From positions 81,029,324 to 81,093,323 of the forward strand of contig NC_037092.1 of NCBI RefSeq assembly GCF_002994745.2: DNA of 64,000 nt, in the 5' to 3' direction. Positions 1 through 10,400 of the stretch are shown here, in pieces. Made by a program: the position numbers and the translations under genes. Within the stretch, counting starts at the first letter, position 1. Every line of letters begins with the position of its first letter. Source of the DNA: Rosa chinensis (taxonomy: Eukaryota > Streptophyta > Magnoliopsida > Rosales > Rosaceae). Below the pieces are notes generated by a model. It ran no database searches. It was not told the origin of the DNA and saw only the letters and a list, made by a program, of their open reading frames with translations.

Positions 1-76
1 AGAATAATTGCCTATGGCGTAGAATGGTGTGCGTAGTCGCACTATCCGCAAGACATTGTAGTTCTCTAGAATCCAT
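1..76 (-). pseudogene. copia pol start: aspartic protease fragment
   Basis: From an ATG at 76 the reverse strand reads an uninterrupted peptide containing CLADSATTHTIL. This is the copia retropepsin signature (normally D-S/T-G-A/T; here D-S-A-T). The frame runs off the window edge, so completeness is unknown. The catalytic Asp is present, but Gly of the usual D-S-G is replaced by Ala. Confidence 0.7.
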
Positions 77-436
77 TCCTAAAAGAAAAGCTCGTAATTA
101 AAATGGAATCGTAAAGAAAAGAACTTAACTTTTATTAATAAGCCAAACGGAATTACATGATTGTTTCTTTGACCAAAGAAAATCTAATCCAATAAACTAG
201 CTAATGCAAAACAATGGAAGTCGTCTAACTTCTTTCGGTAATTCCAATGCAAATGTGACCAGGTAAGTAGAGAGATGTCGGTGGAGCGAGGCTCACTTAA
301 GTACCACTTATCTCAAAACCTTCCTAGACATCACATTTACATCGGGTACGCCTACTTTGAAGAAAGATTAAACCATTGGCATCTACTACAAAAATAATAT
401 GGCAATTGCCTACATCTATTGGAAAATAAAAGGGAC

Positions 437-1540
437 TTAATCAAAATCGCCAGTTTCTTGGCCCTTGAAGTCGTCCACCCTAAGAGCAACGTCATCCTCT
501 TGATCTTCTTGCTCCATGTAGTGTGCCTCCCTTGCTTCACGATATGCCTTGTATGCATCTGCAACATTCTGGGATACTCTACATGCTTTGGCCCAATGTC
601 CAGTTGATCCACATCGAAGACAAACATCATTATGGTCAGGCTCCCTTGATCGAGGCGTCTTTAGGGCTTGATTCGGAAGACCATTTCCCTTGGTGGCGTC
701 ACCACCATGGTTGGAGGCTCCGCCTCCTTCTCTCTTCACACGTTGACCTCCACGGTTCCGTGCATGCCTCTCTTGGCGGTTTCCTTCCTCTTTGGGGCGA
801 GTATATGGACCAGAATGTCTAGAATTGTCCCTTTTCTTAGGGTTTCGCTCCTTGCGTCCTCCTTTAAAGGCACAACTATAGTTAGACTCCGGAATAGACT
901 TGGTTCCTACAAGTCTAGGATTATAGTTTTTCACAAGGATATTATCGTGCCTCTCAACTACGTTCATGGCACCAATAAGCTCATGAAATCTTGTGATATG
1001 TCCTGCATTCACATCAATCCGATAATTCTTAGAAATCATCAGTGCAGAGATGGGGAAGGTAGAGAAAGTCTTCTCGATCAACATCGTATCCGTAATGGTT
1101 TGTCCACAAACTTCCATCAAAGACTTGATACGAAAGGCTTCCGAGTTATAGTCAAGTATAGACTTGAAATCACAAAAGCGGAGGCTATGCCGTCTCACTT
1201 CTAAATCAGGAAGTAGGGAGTCACGAACGATGCCAAATCGCTGCTTAAGTTCCACCCATAGTTTTCTAGGGTTTTCCTCGTTGAGGTATTCACTTTGGAG
1301 CTAGTCATTTATGTGCCTTGTCATGAGAATTATGGCTTTGGCTTCATTTGCCTCTCTCATAGCTCTATTTGCTTCAAAAGCAGCAGTTTATTGAGGAGTA
1401 AGCACGTCCTGACTTGGCTCTTGGATGGTTTCCAGAAGTCCATCAACCTTAAGATGTTGGCGCACATCTCGAACCCACCTATGGTATCCTGTGCCAGTTG
1501 TCTCCAGTGGAACAAAGTTCAACTTGTTCAGGTTACTTAT
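437..1540 (-). pseudogene. copia gag polyprotein with CCHC zinc knuckle
   Basis: The long open part (437-1255) encodes a gag-like protein: a helical capsid region (LRFCDFKSILDYNSEAFRIK), a basic Arg/Gly/Lys-rich linker and one zinc knuckle, CLRCGSTGHWAKAC, of the CX2CX4HX4C type, followed by an acidic tail. The N-terminal part is on the same strand at 1256-1540 and parallels the gag start at 50041 in the second element. There the start is ATG; here the equivalent codon (1538-1540) reads ATA on the reverse strand, so the original start is lost. The product would normally package element RNA. Probably not expressed as a full protein. Confidence 0.8.
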
Positions 1541-1740
1541 CCTGAAAAACAACACAAGATTAAGGTTAGTTTTAGAGCGAAAAAGGCTACCACAAAAAAC
1601 TATAAAATTTCCGAGCGTAGTCGCTTCCAAGAAATTAGGGATTTTCTGAGCGTCTTGGAATCCGATTCCAAGAGGGGTTTTGGATTAGCTCCAAGCTTGA
1701 AGTGAGCACGAACCCCCACAGTTCGGCTTTTGGTCTCCCC

Positions 1741-2561
1741 CAAGGTTCTAAAAATCGCTAGGCTCTAGTTGGGCGGTGACCAAGAGCCTAGCGCCTAGGC
1801 GGGGACTAGGCGGTTTTTATTTATTATAAATACAAATAGATGTGGTAAATAATATTATAATTTAATTGAGTAATCCTAAAACCATTATCAATTCTTTCAA
1901 AAAAAAAAAAAACCATTATCAAATAGTATGATATTGTATAATTTATAATAATATGAATGGGTAATTGGGAATCGGTGTACAACTCATCCTAACTTCCTAA
2001 GGACCTAAACCTTATCTCTATGTCACATTGGTCAACGTTATCAAGCTATATGCACAGCAAAATTAAAACAACCCATATCCAAAGAAAAGTCATCGTCTTC
2101 TACTCTTTTCTAATCTCTACCTTCTGCGTTTCTCTCCTTTCTCTCTCTCTCTCTGTCTCTCTCTTTAGCCCTTCTTCACTTCTGGATTGCGGTGACCTTC
2201 TCTCTTCTTTCTTTCTCAATGGGGTCATCAAGTCTCCTTTCCTGTTTACCAGATAAAAAAAAACCCAAAAATCAGAAAAAGAAAAACAAGAGGCAGTGAG
2301 AGTCGAGGAAAGAGAGATGGCATTCCGGCTGTTTAGAATCGGTGTCGGAAAAGAGAGGAATAGGAGAGAGGCTGCAAGAGAAGAGAAGAGAGAGATGGGG
2401 TTCAAATGACCAGACTGCCGAGTCAATTTGCGTAGCCGCCCAGGCTGCCTAGGCGGCCACCTAAGTCCAATCAGCCTAAGGCCTCTGTTTAGCCATTACT
2501 CTCCTTGGTCTACTGCCGCCCAGTGCCTAGGCAGCCTGGGCGGCTGTTTTTTAGAACACTG
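1741..2561. mobile_element. hAT-like non-autonomous DNA transposon nested in the copia leader
   Basis: The ends are inverted: CAAGGTTCTAAAAA on the left and CAGTGTTCTAAAAA (reverse complement) on the right. They are flanked by 8-bp direct repeats GTCTCCCC (1733-1740) and ATCTCCCC (2562-2569), with one mismatch. An 8-bp duplication and subterminal copies of a GCCTAGGCGG-type motif at both ends fit the hAT superfamily. The 821-bp interior is AT-rich, then CT/GA-rich, and shows no transposase. Its insertion is younger than the surrounding copia element. Confidence 0.75.
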
Positions 2562-2744
2562 ATCTCCCCTATGAAGAAGAAAGGGGGGGGGTAGAAGAAG
2601 GGAGGTTGCAAGTCCCCGAGAAAAGAAGAAAAAGAATGAAAAACTTCAAAAGTGGGAACTTTTAGAAAATTTACCTTGAAAAGTGGTCTGAAATCTTGAC
2701 AGGAAAAGATGATGGAGATGGTCGGAAAAAGGTCGCCTGAAAAG

Positions 2745-3040
2745 TGGCCAGAGCTAGGCAGGGTAGTTGCAGGGGCTATGCAGGGCAATTGCAGAGGCTG
2801 TGCAGGGCTCGTGCAGGAGCTGTCAACAGGTGTCGGCAGGGGTCTCGGCAGATGTCGGCAGCAGGCGCACAAGGTCTCGGCAGGTGTCTCGGCAGGGCTC
2901 TCAGCAGATGTCGACAGGTGCAGGCATAGGGGTGTGCAGGTCTCGGCAGGACTCGGTAGGAGGCGCGTAGGGGCTGTCTGCAGATGCAGGCACATGGGTG
3001 CACAGGACTCGGTAGTTCTCAGCAGGGCTCATAGGGGGCA
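2745..3040. repeat. short-period minisatellite in the copia 5' leader
   Basis: A run of degenerate units of roughly 10-15 bp built on GGCAGG, CTCGGCAGG and GTGCAGG, lying in the untranslated leader between the 5' LTR and gag. Long reading frames through it on both strands are Cys/Arg- or Pro/Thr-rich by composition only. The sister element at 48822 has a different short repeat (CCACGTCA type) at the equivalent leader position. Confidence 0.7.
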
Positions 3041-3227
3041 GGCATAAGGCAAGGGTCGGTTCGGATTTTCTGACGGCCGATTCAGGTGGATTCCGACAGG
3101 TTCTAGTGGTTTTGCGGCCGGTGTTGGGCTCCTTGGGACTAGGGCTTCTATATGTGAGGCGGTGGTTGCAGGTTTTTGAGGGTTACGAAATTAGGGTTTT
3201 CAGGGTTAGAGCTTCGTGCTGATAACG

Positions 3228-3447
3228 TGTTTTAGAGAATCAGAAATTGAGAGAAAATTGTTGTGTGTTCTCATTGATAATAGAGGCCTCTTTATATAAA
3301 AGATTACAATGCATAGAATTTGAATCATACAGGGAAAAATAATCATACATTGAATAGGAATATCTAGATCCTTCTAAACCCTATTACCACTAGTGGTTAA
3401 GTAACCTAGAATTTGAGCCAAACACAAAATAGAGATTTACTTGAACA
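3228..3447 (-). repeat. 5' LTR of the copia element (220 bp)
   Basis: On the reverse strand it starts TGTTCAAGTAAATC and ends CTCTAAAACA, immediately followed by CGTTATCAGCACGA. It contains a TATA element (TATATAAA within TTTTATATAAAGAGG) and the conserved CTCTATTATCAATGA segment shared with the 237-bp LTRs at 48822 and 55051. The boundaries were set by the TG...CA ends and by alignment with those LTRs. Confidence 0.85.
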
Positions 3448-3663
3448 CATACAGGCCCAGTTTGGGATTGATTTTGGAGGTGCTTTTGAACCTAATTCTG
3501 CTTTTGGGCTAATGCTATGGTGTTTGGTAAAGTGTGTAGAAGCGGCTTTTGGTCCGAATTGATTCTCATCAAAGCTAAAATTGAGAAGCAGCCTACTACC
3601 AGCTTTGGAAAATTGCTTCATGGAAACACGGAGTGAACATGATTCATTTAATGAATTTTACTC

Positions 3664-4711
3664 TTTTTTCCGATTATGTCCTCATCTTTTAACCTTGACC
3701 CAGATAGGGTTTTATTATTCTCAGTTTCTCTCTTCCAGTCTTCCCAGCCTCCTTTACCGTCAAAACTCAAAACACCTTCTTCCCATCGATCAATCTCTCC
3801 TGTGTCTTCAAAACCCGATTCCGTCGCTCCTCCGCCACACGCCCCAAACCCAAAGCATTCCCGGACCTTCTTCAACCTCCTTTCGTACTTGGTAAGCTCC
3901 TCATCAGAACCACTCTCCACATCTTCCTTCTTTTTCCTCCTCCCAGCATATATTATCCCATTCGAAGTTCATTCTTTTTCCCGGATCTGTTCTAGTCATA
4001 CAATCCGGTGAAAACCCCATTGACATGAGCGGCGGAGGGAACCGAGTAACCATCAATTTCACCTAATCACATCTTCCCGGATCTGTATCACCGCCTCTCT
4101 CTCTCTCTCTCAAACCCAGCAGCAAATTGAGTCGAAAGTTTGTGTCTTCTGCAAATCAAACTAACTGTAAGTCCTCTCCTTCTCCATCTTTCCCCAAATT
4201 TACAGTATATTGTTGTTGCACGCTTCGATTCACTGCACTTGTTATTGTTTGTCTCCTCTGAAGTTCTTAATTTTCCCCATATACGTCACCTGCAGATCAA
4301 GTAGCAACAGATCGAAACAACTAGCTTGTTATTGTTTGGTCAATTTGTGGTATTTTGGGTACCAAATTTCCACACACAGAGACGGGGTAAGTAAGATTCT
4401 GACACTTTTCAATTCAATTCCAGTCCCTCCAATTATTTCACCTTCTGATTTCATTTCTTTGATTATGATGCTACCTGGGTTTTTTTTTTTTTGGCTACTG
4501 GTTCTTTTATATGTATATATTTCAACCTTTGCATACTAGTGTGAAATTGATATATTCTGGTCCCTAGCTCTTTATTGAATCCTATGGTTTTAAACAAATT
4601 TGTGTATCCTTGGTTTGGTTCGTCCCGTTTAACTTTTCCTATAGTTATAATCTAATAAATGATGGCCAAAAATTATCTAAGACAATTTCTACCTGGTTTG
4701 ATGGATGTGTT
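3664..4711. other. Harbinger interior, left part, no recognisable gene
   Basis: Pyrimidine-rich, leader-like sequence with a (CT)n run near 4094-4110, then AT-rich, intron-like sequence. Open frames here are Ser/Pro/Phe-rich by composition and show no domain that I recognise. It may be the original 5' region of the transposon gene or more captured flanking DNA. Confidence 0.5.
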
Positions 4712-5455
4712 CTTCTTAACTAAGGGCACTTTTAGTAAACATGAAAGACTTATACCAATAGCTGAAAGATTTGGCTTGGACCCAGGAGCTGTCCTCGACA
4801 AAAGCTAGTACTTTTCCATATTATATCAATTGAACTAGTGATACAATTACTGCTACTAGCCATCTTATTTTCTTTTTCTGTGACTGCAAGATTGTTTATG
4901 CTCGTGCATATACATATGAGCATCAGTATAATATGCTTTTTGGTCTAGCTGCAAAAATGGCTAAAGAGCCATTAAGACTTCTGGTAAAGACTTTTGCCAT
5001 CCAAACCTCTCTTATAATATAAAATGACCTGGATGATTAGTATGCTCATGTTTCAGGTTATGGATTCGGTGATTTCTCTCTTTCGAGTGGATGTTACTGG
5101 AAGAGGAGAACTTGGAGATCGCCAGGTCAGTTTCACAGGTTCCCTACAATGCCTATACTCACTTAGATCTTATGCTCTATGTCTTTATCCAAAATTTATA
5201 TGACATAAAGCAAATTATTATCTGCAGCAAAAACTTGCACATATGCTTTCCCTTTTAATAAAGATTGCTGAGGAATTCAATGTTGCTGTCCACATGACAA
5301 ACTACGGTAATCATTGATTTACCTAGTATGAAGTAGTTATATGTCTTTGGGACTCTGTTATGAAATTCCAACATGTTTAAAGTAATCAATGCATGTCCTT
5401 TTGGAGGCTTATTTGTGCATCTTACTGTTGTGCAGTATAGCTGATCCCGGTGTAT
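4712..5455 (+). pseudogene. DMC1: DMC1 (meiotic RecA-type recombinase) fragment inside the transposon
   Basis: Consecutive exons of DMC1 are recognisable with introns retained. Exon ~4712-4804 reads GTFSKHERLIPIAERFGLDPGAVLDK; 4891-4983 [20 protein letters not shown]; 5057-5125 VMDSVISLFRVDVTGRGELG; 5228-5306 QKLAHMLSLLIKIAEEFNVA, ending in MTNY; 5436-5455 starts IADPG. Most junctions keep GT and AG. The wording VDSVIxLFRVDxTGRGEL and MTN..IADPG is DMC1-type, not RAD51-type. The Walker B region (LLVMDS) is present, but the N-terminal domain, Walker A and the C-terminus are absent. The last exon appears to have lost one base at its start, shifting the frame, and the similarity stops just after IADPG. 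DMC1 promotes strand exchange in meiosis; this copy cannot encode the enzyme. Confidence 0.85.
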
Positions 5456-6277
5456 ATTGTAATACTGCTATTGTTCTGATATCATTATGGTTGTTGTTGT
5501 CACTGGAAAACATTATTTACTGAATTTTGGTATTGATATGGTTTTTCAAATGAGAGTTTTATTTTGGTATTGACTGAAATCATGGTTTGTGTTATGTTTT
5601 GTTTGGTTAGTATGTGTATATATGTAGACGCCAATCCCTTGTCAAATTATTTCAAATTTGAAACACAAAGATCTCTTAATTATTAAATTACTCTATCTGA
5701 GTTCATTGTAGTCCAAGTAGATAGATAGTTCCAAAGATGAAAATGTTGGCTCACTATGCAAAAGAGGAAGATGATGATGAAGTCCAGTAAGTTCATTCTT
5801 TGTTTATGTGATATATATTAGCTGTGTTCATATCATTTTTTTTTCTTTCTCATCCCCAAATCAGTTCTACTTCTTTGGCTTTGCAGCAACTTATTAACAG
5901 CTGACAAATTTTTTGGGCTGCAATCTATTGCTACAAGGTCGAGACCCAAAGACACCATCCTCGTCGTGATGAGGATGATAATATTGATGAAAATGAGCAA
6001 GAGAAGGATACAAATTTGTGTATTAGGAATTTCACATTTCACATTTCACATTTTGGATGTAAATTAATGTCTGATACTTGGAAACATATTTTGCTTATCT
6101 ATGAATATTCTCAGTTTGTACTTTGAAATGCAATATATGATATTTCAATTGAAATATATGCCAGAACATGCAATAAGCTATAAAAATAATGAATGTGAAA
6201 TAAATTTTCAAACCAGTGAAATTAAAAAATAATAAAAAATAAAAAATAGAGACGAAATGAATTTCGTCACCCATTGA
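5456..6277. other. Harbinger interior between DMC1 fragment and transposase
   Basis: AT-rich sequence. Two short coding-like patches, near 5733-5790 (KMLAHYAKEEDDDE) and 5965-6025 (acidic, RRDEDDNIDENEQEKD), look like exon remnants of an acidic or nuclear protein, possibly the Harbinger Myb-like ORF or more captured host DNA. I could not assign them. Confidence 0.4.
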
Positions 6278-6703
6278 GTGAGATTTGGCGGTTACCAAAA
6301 AATTTGGCTCCAATTTCTGAAATCTATCAAATTTCTGGATGCTAGATATCCACAAATGAAGGGTTATTTAGGACCATATAAAGGTGAGCGGTATCACCTT
6401 CCACATTTCCGTAGAGGTGATGAGCCGACCGGTCATAAAGAAATATTCAATCATGCACATTCTTCACTTAGAGGTGTTATTGAGCGCACTTTTGGGGTAT
6501 GGAAGAAGAAATGGAGTATTTTATGTGATATGCCTCACTTTCCTTATGAAAAACTAGTTAAGATAGTTATTGCTACTATGGCTCTTCATAACTACATACG
6601 CAGATATGCTCAACGAGATATTGATTTTGATGAAAGTGGAAATTACTCAAGTGAAGAGACTAGTGAAGAGATAGAGGATAATGAACATGATGAAGATGGT
6701 TAA
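6278..6703 (+). pseudogene. Harbinger-type transposase, C-terminal DDE fragment
   Basis: A 141-residue open frame. From about residue 23 it matches the C-terminal half of HARBI1-like DDE_4 transposases: DARYPQMKGYLGPYKGERYH, then FRRG, then NHAHSSLRGVIERTFGVWKK, where the Glu in VIERTFG is the last acidic residue of the DDE triad, then MALHNYIRR and an acidic tail ending in EDG. The first two catalytic Asp residues and the N-terminus are missing; the sequence before about 6325 does not match the family. This is an internally deleted transposase that cannot catalyse transposition. Confidence 0.82.
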
Positions 6704-7127
6704 GAAATGCAATTGCACAAAGTCTAATGAATGCATCTACTTAGCATTTAGTTGGAAATTTCAAGTGACTTTAATTTATTTTGTGTAATGGTTCCCATTT
6801 TCACTATGGTCGGGAAATTAATCCAAATATTCTTGACTTATTTTGTGTAATAGTAAAACATAATATGCATATTGAAGAGTTTAAAGTAAATCTTTTATTC
6901 GGTCCAACCAAGGGTACAAGAATAATACATGAGAAATTTTTTTATTTGGTATAGTTACATAATCAAAAAACAAAATTAAGTATTTTAGTAGCATATCTTA
7001 GCATGTATGCCCATTTTGGTAATTATACCCAGCCAAAGCACTTTTGCCTTGCAACTTACCAAACACCTACAAATTGCTTTTTGTTCTCACAACACTTTTA
7101 AAAACAGTTTACCAAACACCTCAGCTG

Positions 7128-7200
7128 CTTCCTCTCACAGCAACTTCGGAAGTGATTCCTCTCACAGCAACGTCAGAAGTGATTCCTCTCACAGCACAGC
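7128..7200. repeat. 26-bp subterminal tandem repeat of the Harbinger element
   Basis: Almost three copies of a 26-bp unit containing TTCCTCTCACAGCA, spaced by GAAGTGA, end just inside the right terminal repeat. Subterminal repeats of this sort are typical transposase-binding arrays. Confidence 0.7.
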
Positions 7201-7498
7201 AATTCCAAACTAAGCCACAGTTTTCACAATTAACCCAATTATACACCAAATTGCATGATGCATAGGACAAAACGCAGCGTTCAATGTCAATCAGAATGTA
7301 TTTACAAAGTCCAAAGTCCCAATCCTTTTCTCACATGTTCTTCTTCTTCTTCTATTGGAAGACTTCTTCTTCAATTGGAAGACTTTAAAGGAAAGAAACC
7401 CAAACTCCACCATATCCAAACCCAAAGCTCCAACCTTTACATCATTCTCAGCACCCTTTACCTCTTCAACAAGAAACCAATCCAATCGGAGAACGAAG

Positions 7499-10400
7499 AT
7501 GAAGATCACAGTAATGACCGCCGACGAGCAGATCATCAGCTTAGACGTCGATCCTCATGAGACTGTAAAACCCTAATTTCAGCTCACTTGATTTACTTGT
7601 GATGGTTTCAGCTTTCTGTAAAATTGGGCATGTTGGTGCTTTGCTTCTTTCAATTGATTTTCTGGGTTTTGGTTTTTATAGGTTGAAAACGTGAAAGCTC
7701 TGCTGGAGGTGGAGGTGAGAAACTTCTTGAACATTTTATCATTTATTGGTGTTATTTTCAAGTTTCATTGATGGGGTTTTGGGTGTTTGGCTATTGAATT
7801 GAAGTAAAGTTTGGATCTTTGTTTACTTGGGGAGTTAGGGGAACTAGTGAATAATATGGAATTTCAATGCAGATTTTATGTTTTTGATTAATTGATGGAT
7901 AAGTGTATAGTGAATGCCTGACTTGTTTTGGTAATGTGAATGAGCAGACTCGGGTGCTGCTTCAGAATCAGCAGCTGCTGTATAATGGGAAGGAGGTTAG
8001 AAATTCCGAGAGACTGAGTGCACTCGGTGTCAAAGATGATGATTTAATAATGATGGTATCCAATGCCGTGTCTAGGTAGGCTCCATTTGCAAGAATTCTC
8101 AATAAAATTAACGAGTTTTGGGTGATGTCTTTACATTCCCTTGACGTTGTTCATGCATTTAATGAGACTTAATATATTTCAGTGCTTCCAGCAATGCACT
8201 GAGCTTCAATCCAGATGGGTCTGCTGCAAATCCACTAGCTTTCCAGCAGCAGATTAGGAATGATTCTAATGTGATAGCACAGTTGTTTCAGGTACGATGG
8301 TGATTTTTTTCTACAGTTTGTTTCTCTGGGTTTGGATGAGGTTGTCAACGCTCAGGGACATAGTTCATTCAAAGATACAGTAGTTAGATGAATTAATTTT
8401 TCTTTGATTTTTGCATTGTTGTTCTGAAAGTATAAACTGTCTGGTGTATAATTTTCAATGTTCATGCAATTGTTTTAATTCCAAAGATCTTACTGTTTAA
8501 TGAATCTTACAGAGTGATCCTGAATTAGCACAAGTTATTCTTGGAGACGATCTCAATAGACTGCAGGAAGTTTTACGAGAGCGTTATCGCCAAAAATCTG
8601 AACATCGACGACAACAAGAGGAGGAGAATGTTAGTACCTTCAACCCCCCCTCTCTTCCCCCTTCTTCTCACAGTGATTGTGGCATAGTTAATGCTTTACA
8701 TGGCTTCTAGTGTTAATCTACCGCCATAAGCACTAATATATACGTATGAGTGTATGGCAATTTTGGTATAATTTATCATTAGACTCTAATGATGAAGTTT
8801 CTGTCTACCTATATCTTGTGAGCAGGCTCTTCTTTTTGCAGACCCTTTTGATGTTGAAGCCCAGAAGAAGATTGAAGCTGCTATTCGCCAGGTTAGTCGT
8901 ATTTTCTTTGTCAAAGTTGTGAAGTTCACTAATTATAATGTCATTCCACCATCTTTATTCATGTGATCCTATAGTTGTTCTTTCATATTATATGCTACTA
9001 GTTAACAGTAATGAAATTAATTCTCAACGCACATAATGTGAAATTTCATTTGTTCTGATGGTTTGCCGTATTGCTAATGTCTTTGACAGAAAGGAATTGA
9101 TGAAAATTGGGCTGCTGCTCTTGAACATAACCCCGAAGCTTTTGCAAGGGTGGTATGTATGATTGCCAATCTCCGCCATCTTCTCTTCTTTATTGATTTA
9201 TTTCTTTTAAGTTCTTTTCAGTTTGATGCTCTGTATTTTCAGGTTATGCTGTATGTAGACATGGAAGTTAATGGTGTCCCATTGAAGGTAATCTGAACAT
9301 AATAGCCGGGATTTTCATATCTTTCATTTGAGTTTTTTGTAAGTGAGATGTCTAAATGAAGGGAGTATTTTTTGTTTCACTTGTGTTGCTCTCATGAGTA
9401 TTTACTTAATTCAACCTCTTTGTTTTATGCACAATTTGATTGGAATTATCCACATCCATTGGTATTATCAGTTACTCAACTCCTATTTTGCTGGATGTAT
9501 TTGTTCAAAACAAAATTACATAGTTTGATGATTTATTTATTTTACTTGTTCCAGGCATTTGTTGATAGTGGAGCACAGTCAACAATTATATCAAAAAGCT
9601 GTGCTGAGCGTTGTGGGTATGAGCTGTCTTAAAATAATACAGTAATTTCTTTCTGCTGGTTGTTTGGTAAACTGATTTGCATATGTTGATCTTGATTTCA
9701 TATAATTAACTTGATGGGAATCCCATTGCATATACTTTTTTTTTGGGATTAATACATGTGGATTTAATGTATATATTGACCTGTTATCATGAATTGTTTC
9801 AAGGTCTATTTGGGTTTGCAATTTAGGTGTCAAATGCTATCCTTCTTGTTGGCTATACATCCTTTGCTATTAGCTGTTTGGTTGTATACCCTGGGTTTGT
9901 GTAACAAAAGATACTATACTTACTCGAATTGACATTTTGAGATAGGCCTTATAGATAAATCTGTGAAAGGATCGACTTGGGAACTCTTTATTGCATTAGG
10001 AATGCTGTTGGTTTTGTATTTATATTAATACAAAGGGCTAATATAGTGTTAGTTTTGAATTGTCTAGATTGTTGAGGCTTTTAGATCAACGTTACAAGGG
10101 CATTGCTCATGGAGTTGGTCAATCAGAGATATTAGGTCGAATACACGTAGCTCCTATCAAGGTACCAGTCTGATAAAAACCTTTCATATCATTTTATACT
10201 GTTTCTTTGAGATGGTTAAGTGATAGGCTTTTCTTTAACAATGATAACATTGTCTGTAGATTGGAAATAATTTTTACCCCTGCTCCTTCCTGGTACTGGA
10301 TGCTACTAATATAGAGTTCCTCTTTGGGTTGGATATGCTTCGAAAGCATCAGGTGAAGCCCACAGTCCAATGATGTAACTTGATAAAAGTTTTCCATGTT

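Larger units (their letters stand above)
1..3447 (-). mobile_element. Ty1-copia retrotransposon, 5' half (runs off the window)
   Basis: Read on the reverse strand, the order is 5' LTR (3447-3228), a leader starting with TTATCAGCACGA next to the LTR, gag with a CCHC knuckle, a short untranslated gap, then the start of the protease at the window edge. Gag, gap and LTR closely resemble those of the complete element at 48822-55287, so both belong to one family. A hAT-like element (1741-2561) is nested in the leader. The remaining pol and the 3' LTR lie before position 1, so the insertion's target duplication cannot be confirmed; the candidate on this side is CATAC (3448-3452). Confidence 0.88.
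3454..7216. mobile_element. PIF/Harbinger DNA transposon carrying captured host DNA
   Basis: The terminal inverted repeats are GGCCCAGTTTGGGATTG at the left and GGCTTAGTTTGGAATTG at the right (14 of 17 identical). They are flanked by ACA at 3451-3453 and at 7217-7219, a 3-bp duplication as expected for this superfamily. Both subterminal regions contain GGTGTTTGGTAAA. Inside are a C-terminal Harbinger transposase fragment (6278-6703) and DMC1-derived exons (4712-5455). The right end lies about 280 bp upstream of the DDI1 start codon. With most of the transposase missing, the element would be immobile without help. Confidence 0.82.

Noticed and set aside
2510..3047. Open frames on both strands rich in Pro/Thr/Cys or Gly/Arg
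   Set aside because: They are translations of the leader minisatellite and keep frame only because of the repeat composition.
4712..5455. A functional RAD51/DMC1-like gene
   Set aside because: The N-terminus, Walker A and C-terminus are missing and the last exon is frameshifted and truncated inside a transposon.
9372..9632. Separate short gene with an aspartic protease motif
   Set aside because: The VDSGAQST part is exon 9 of DDI1; the rest is intron.
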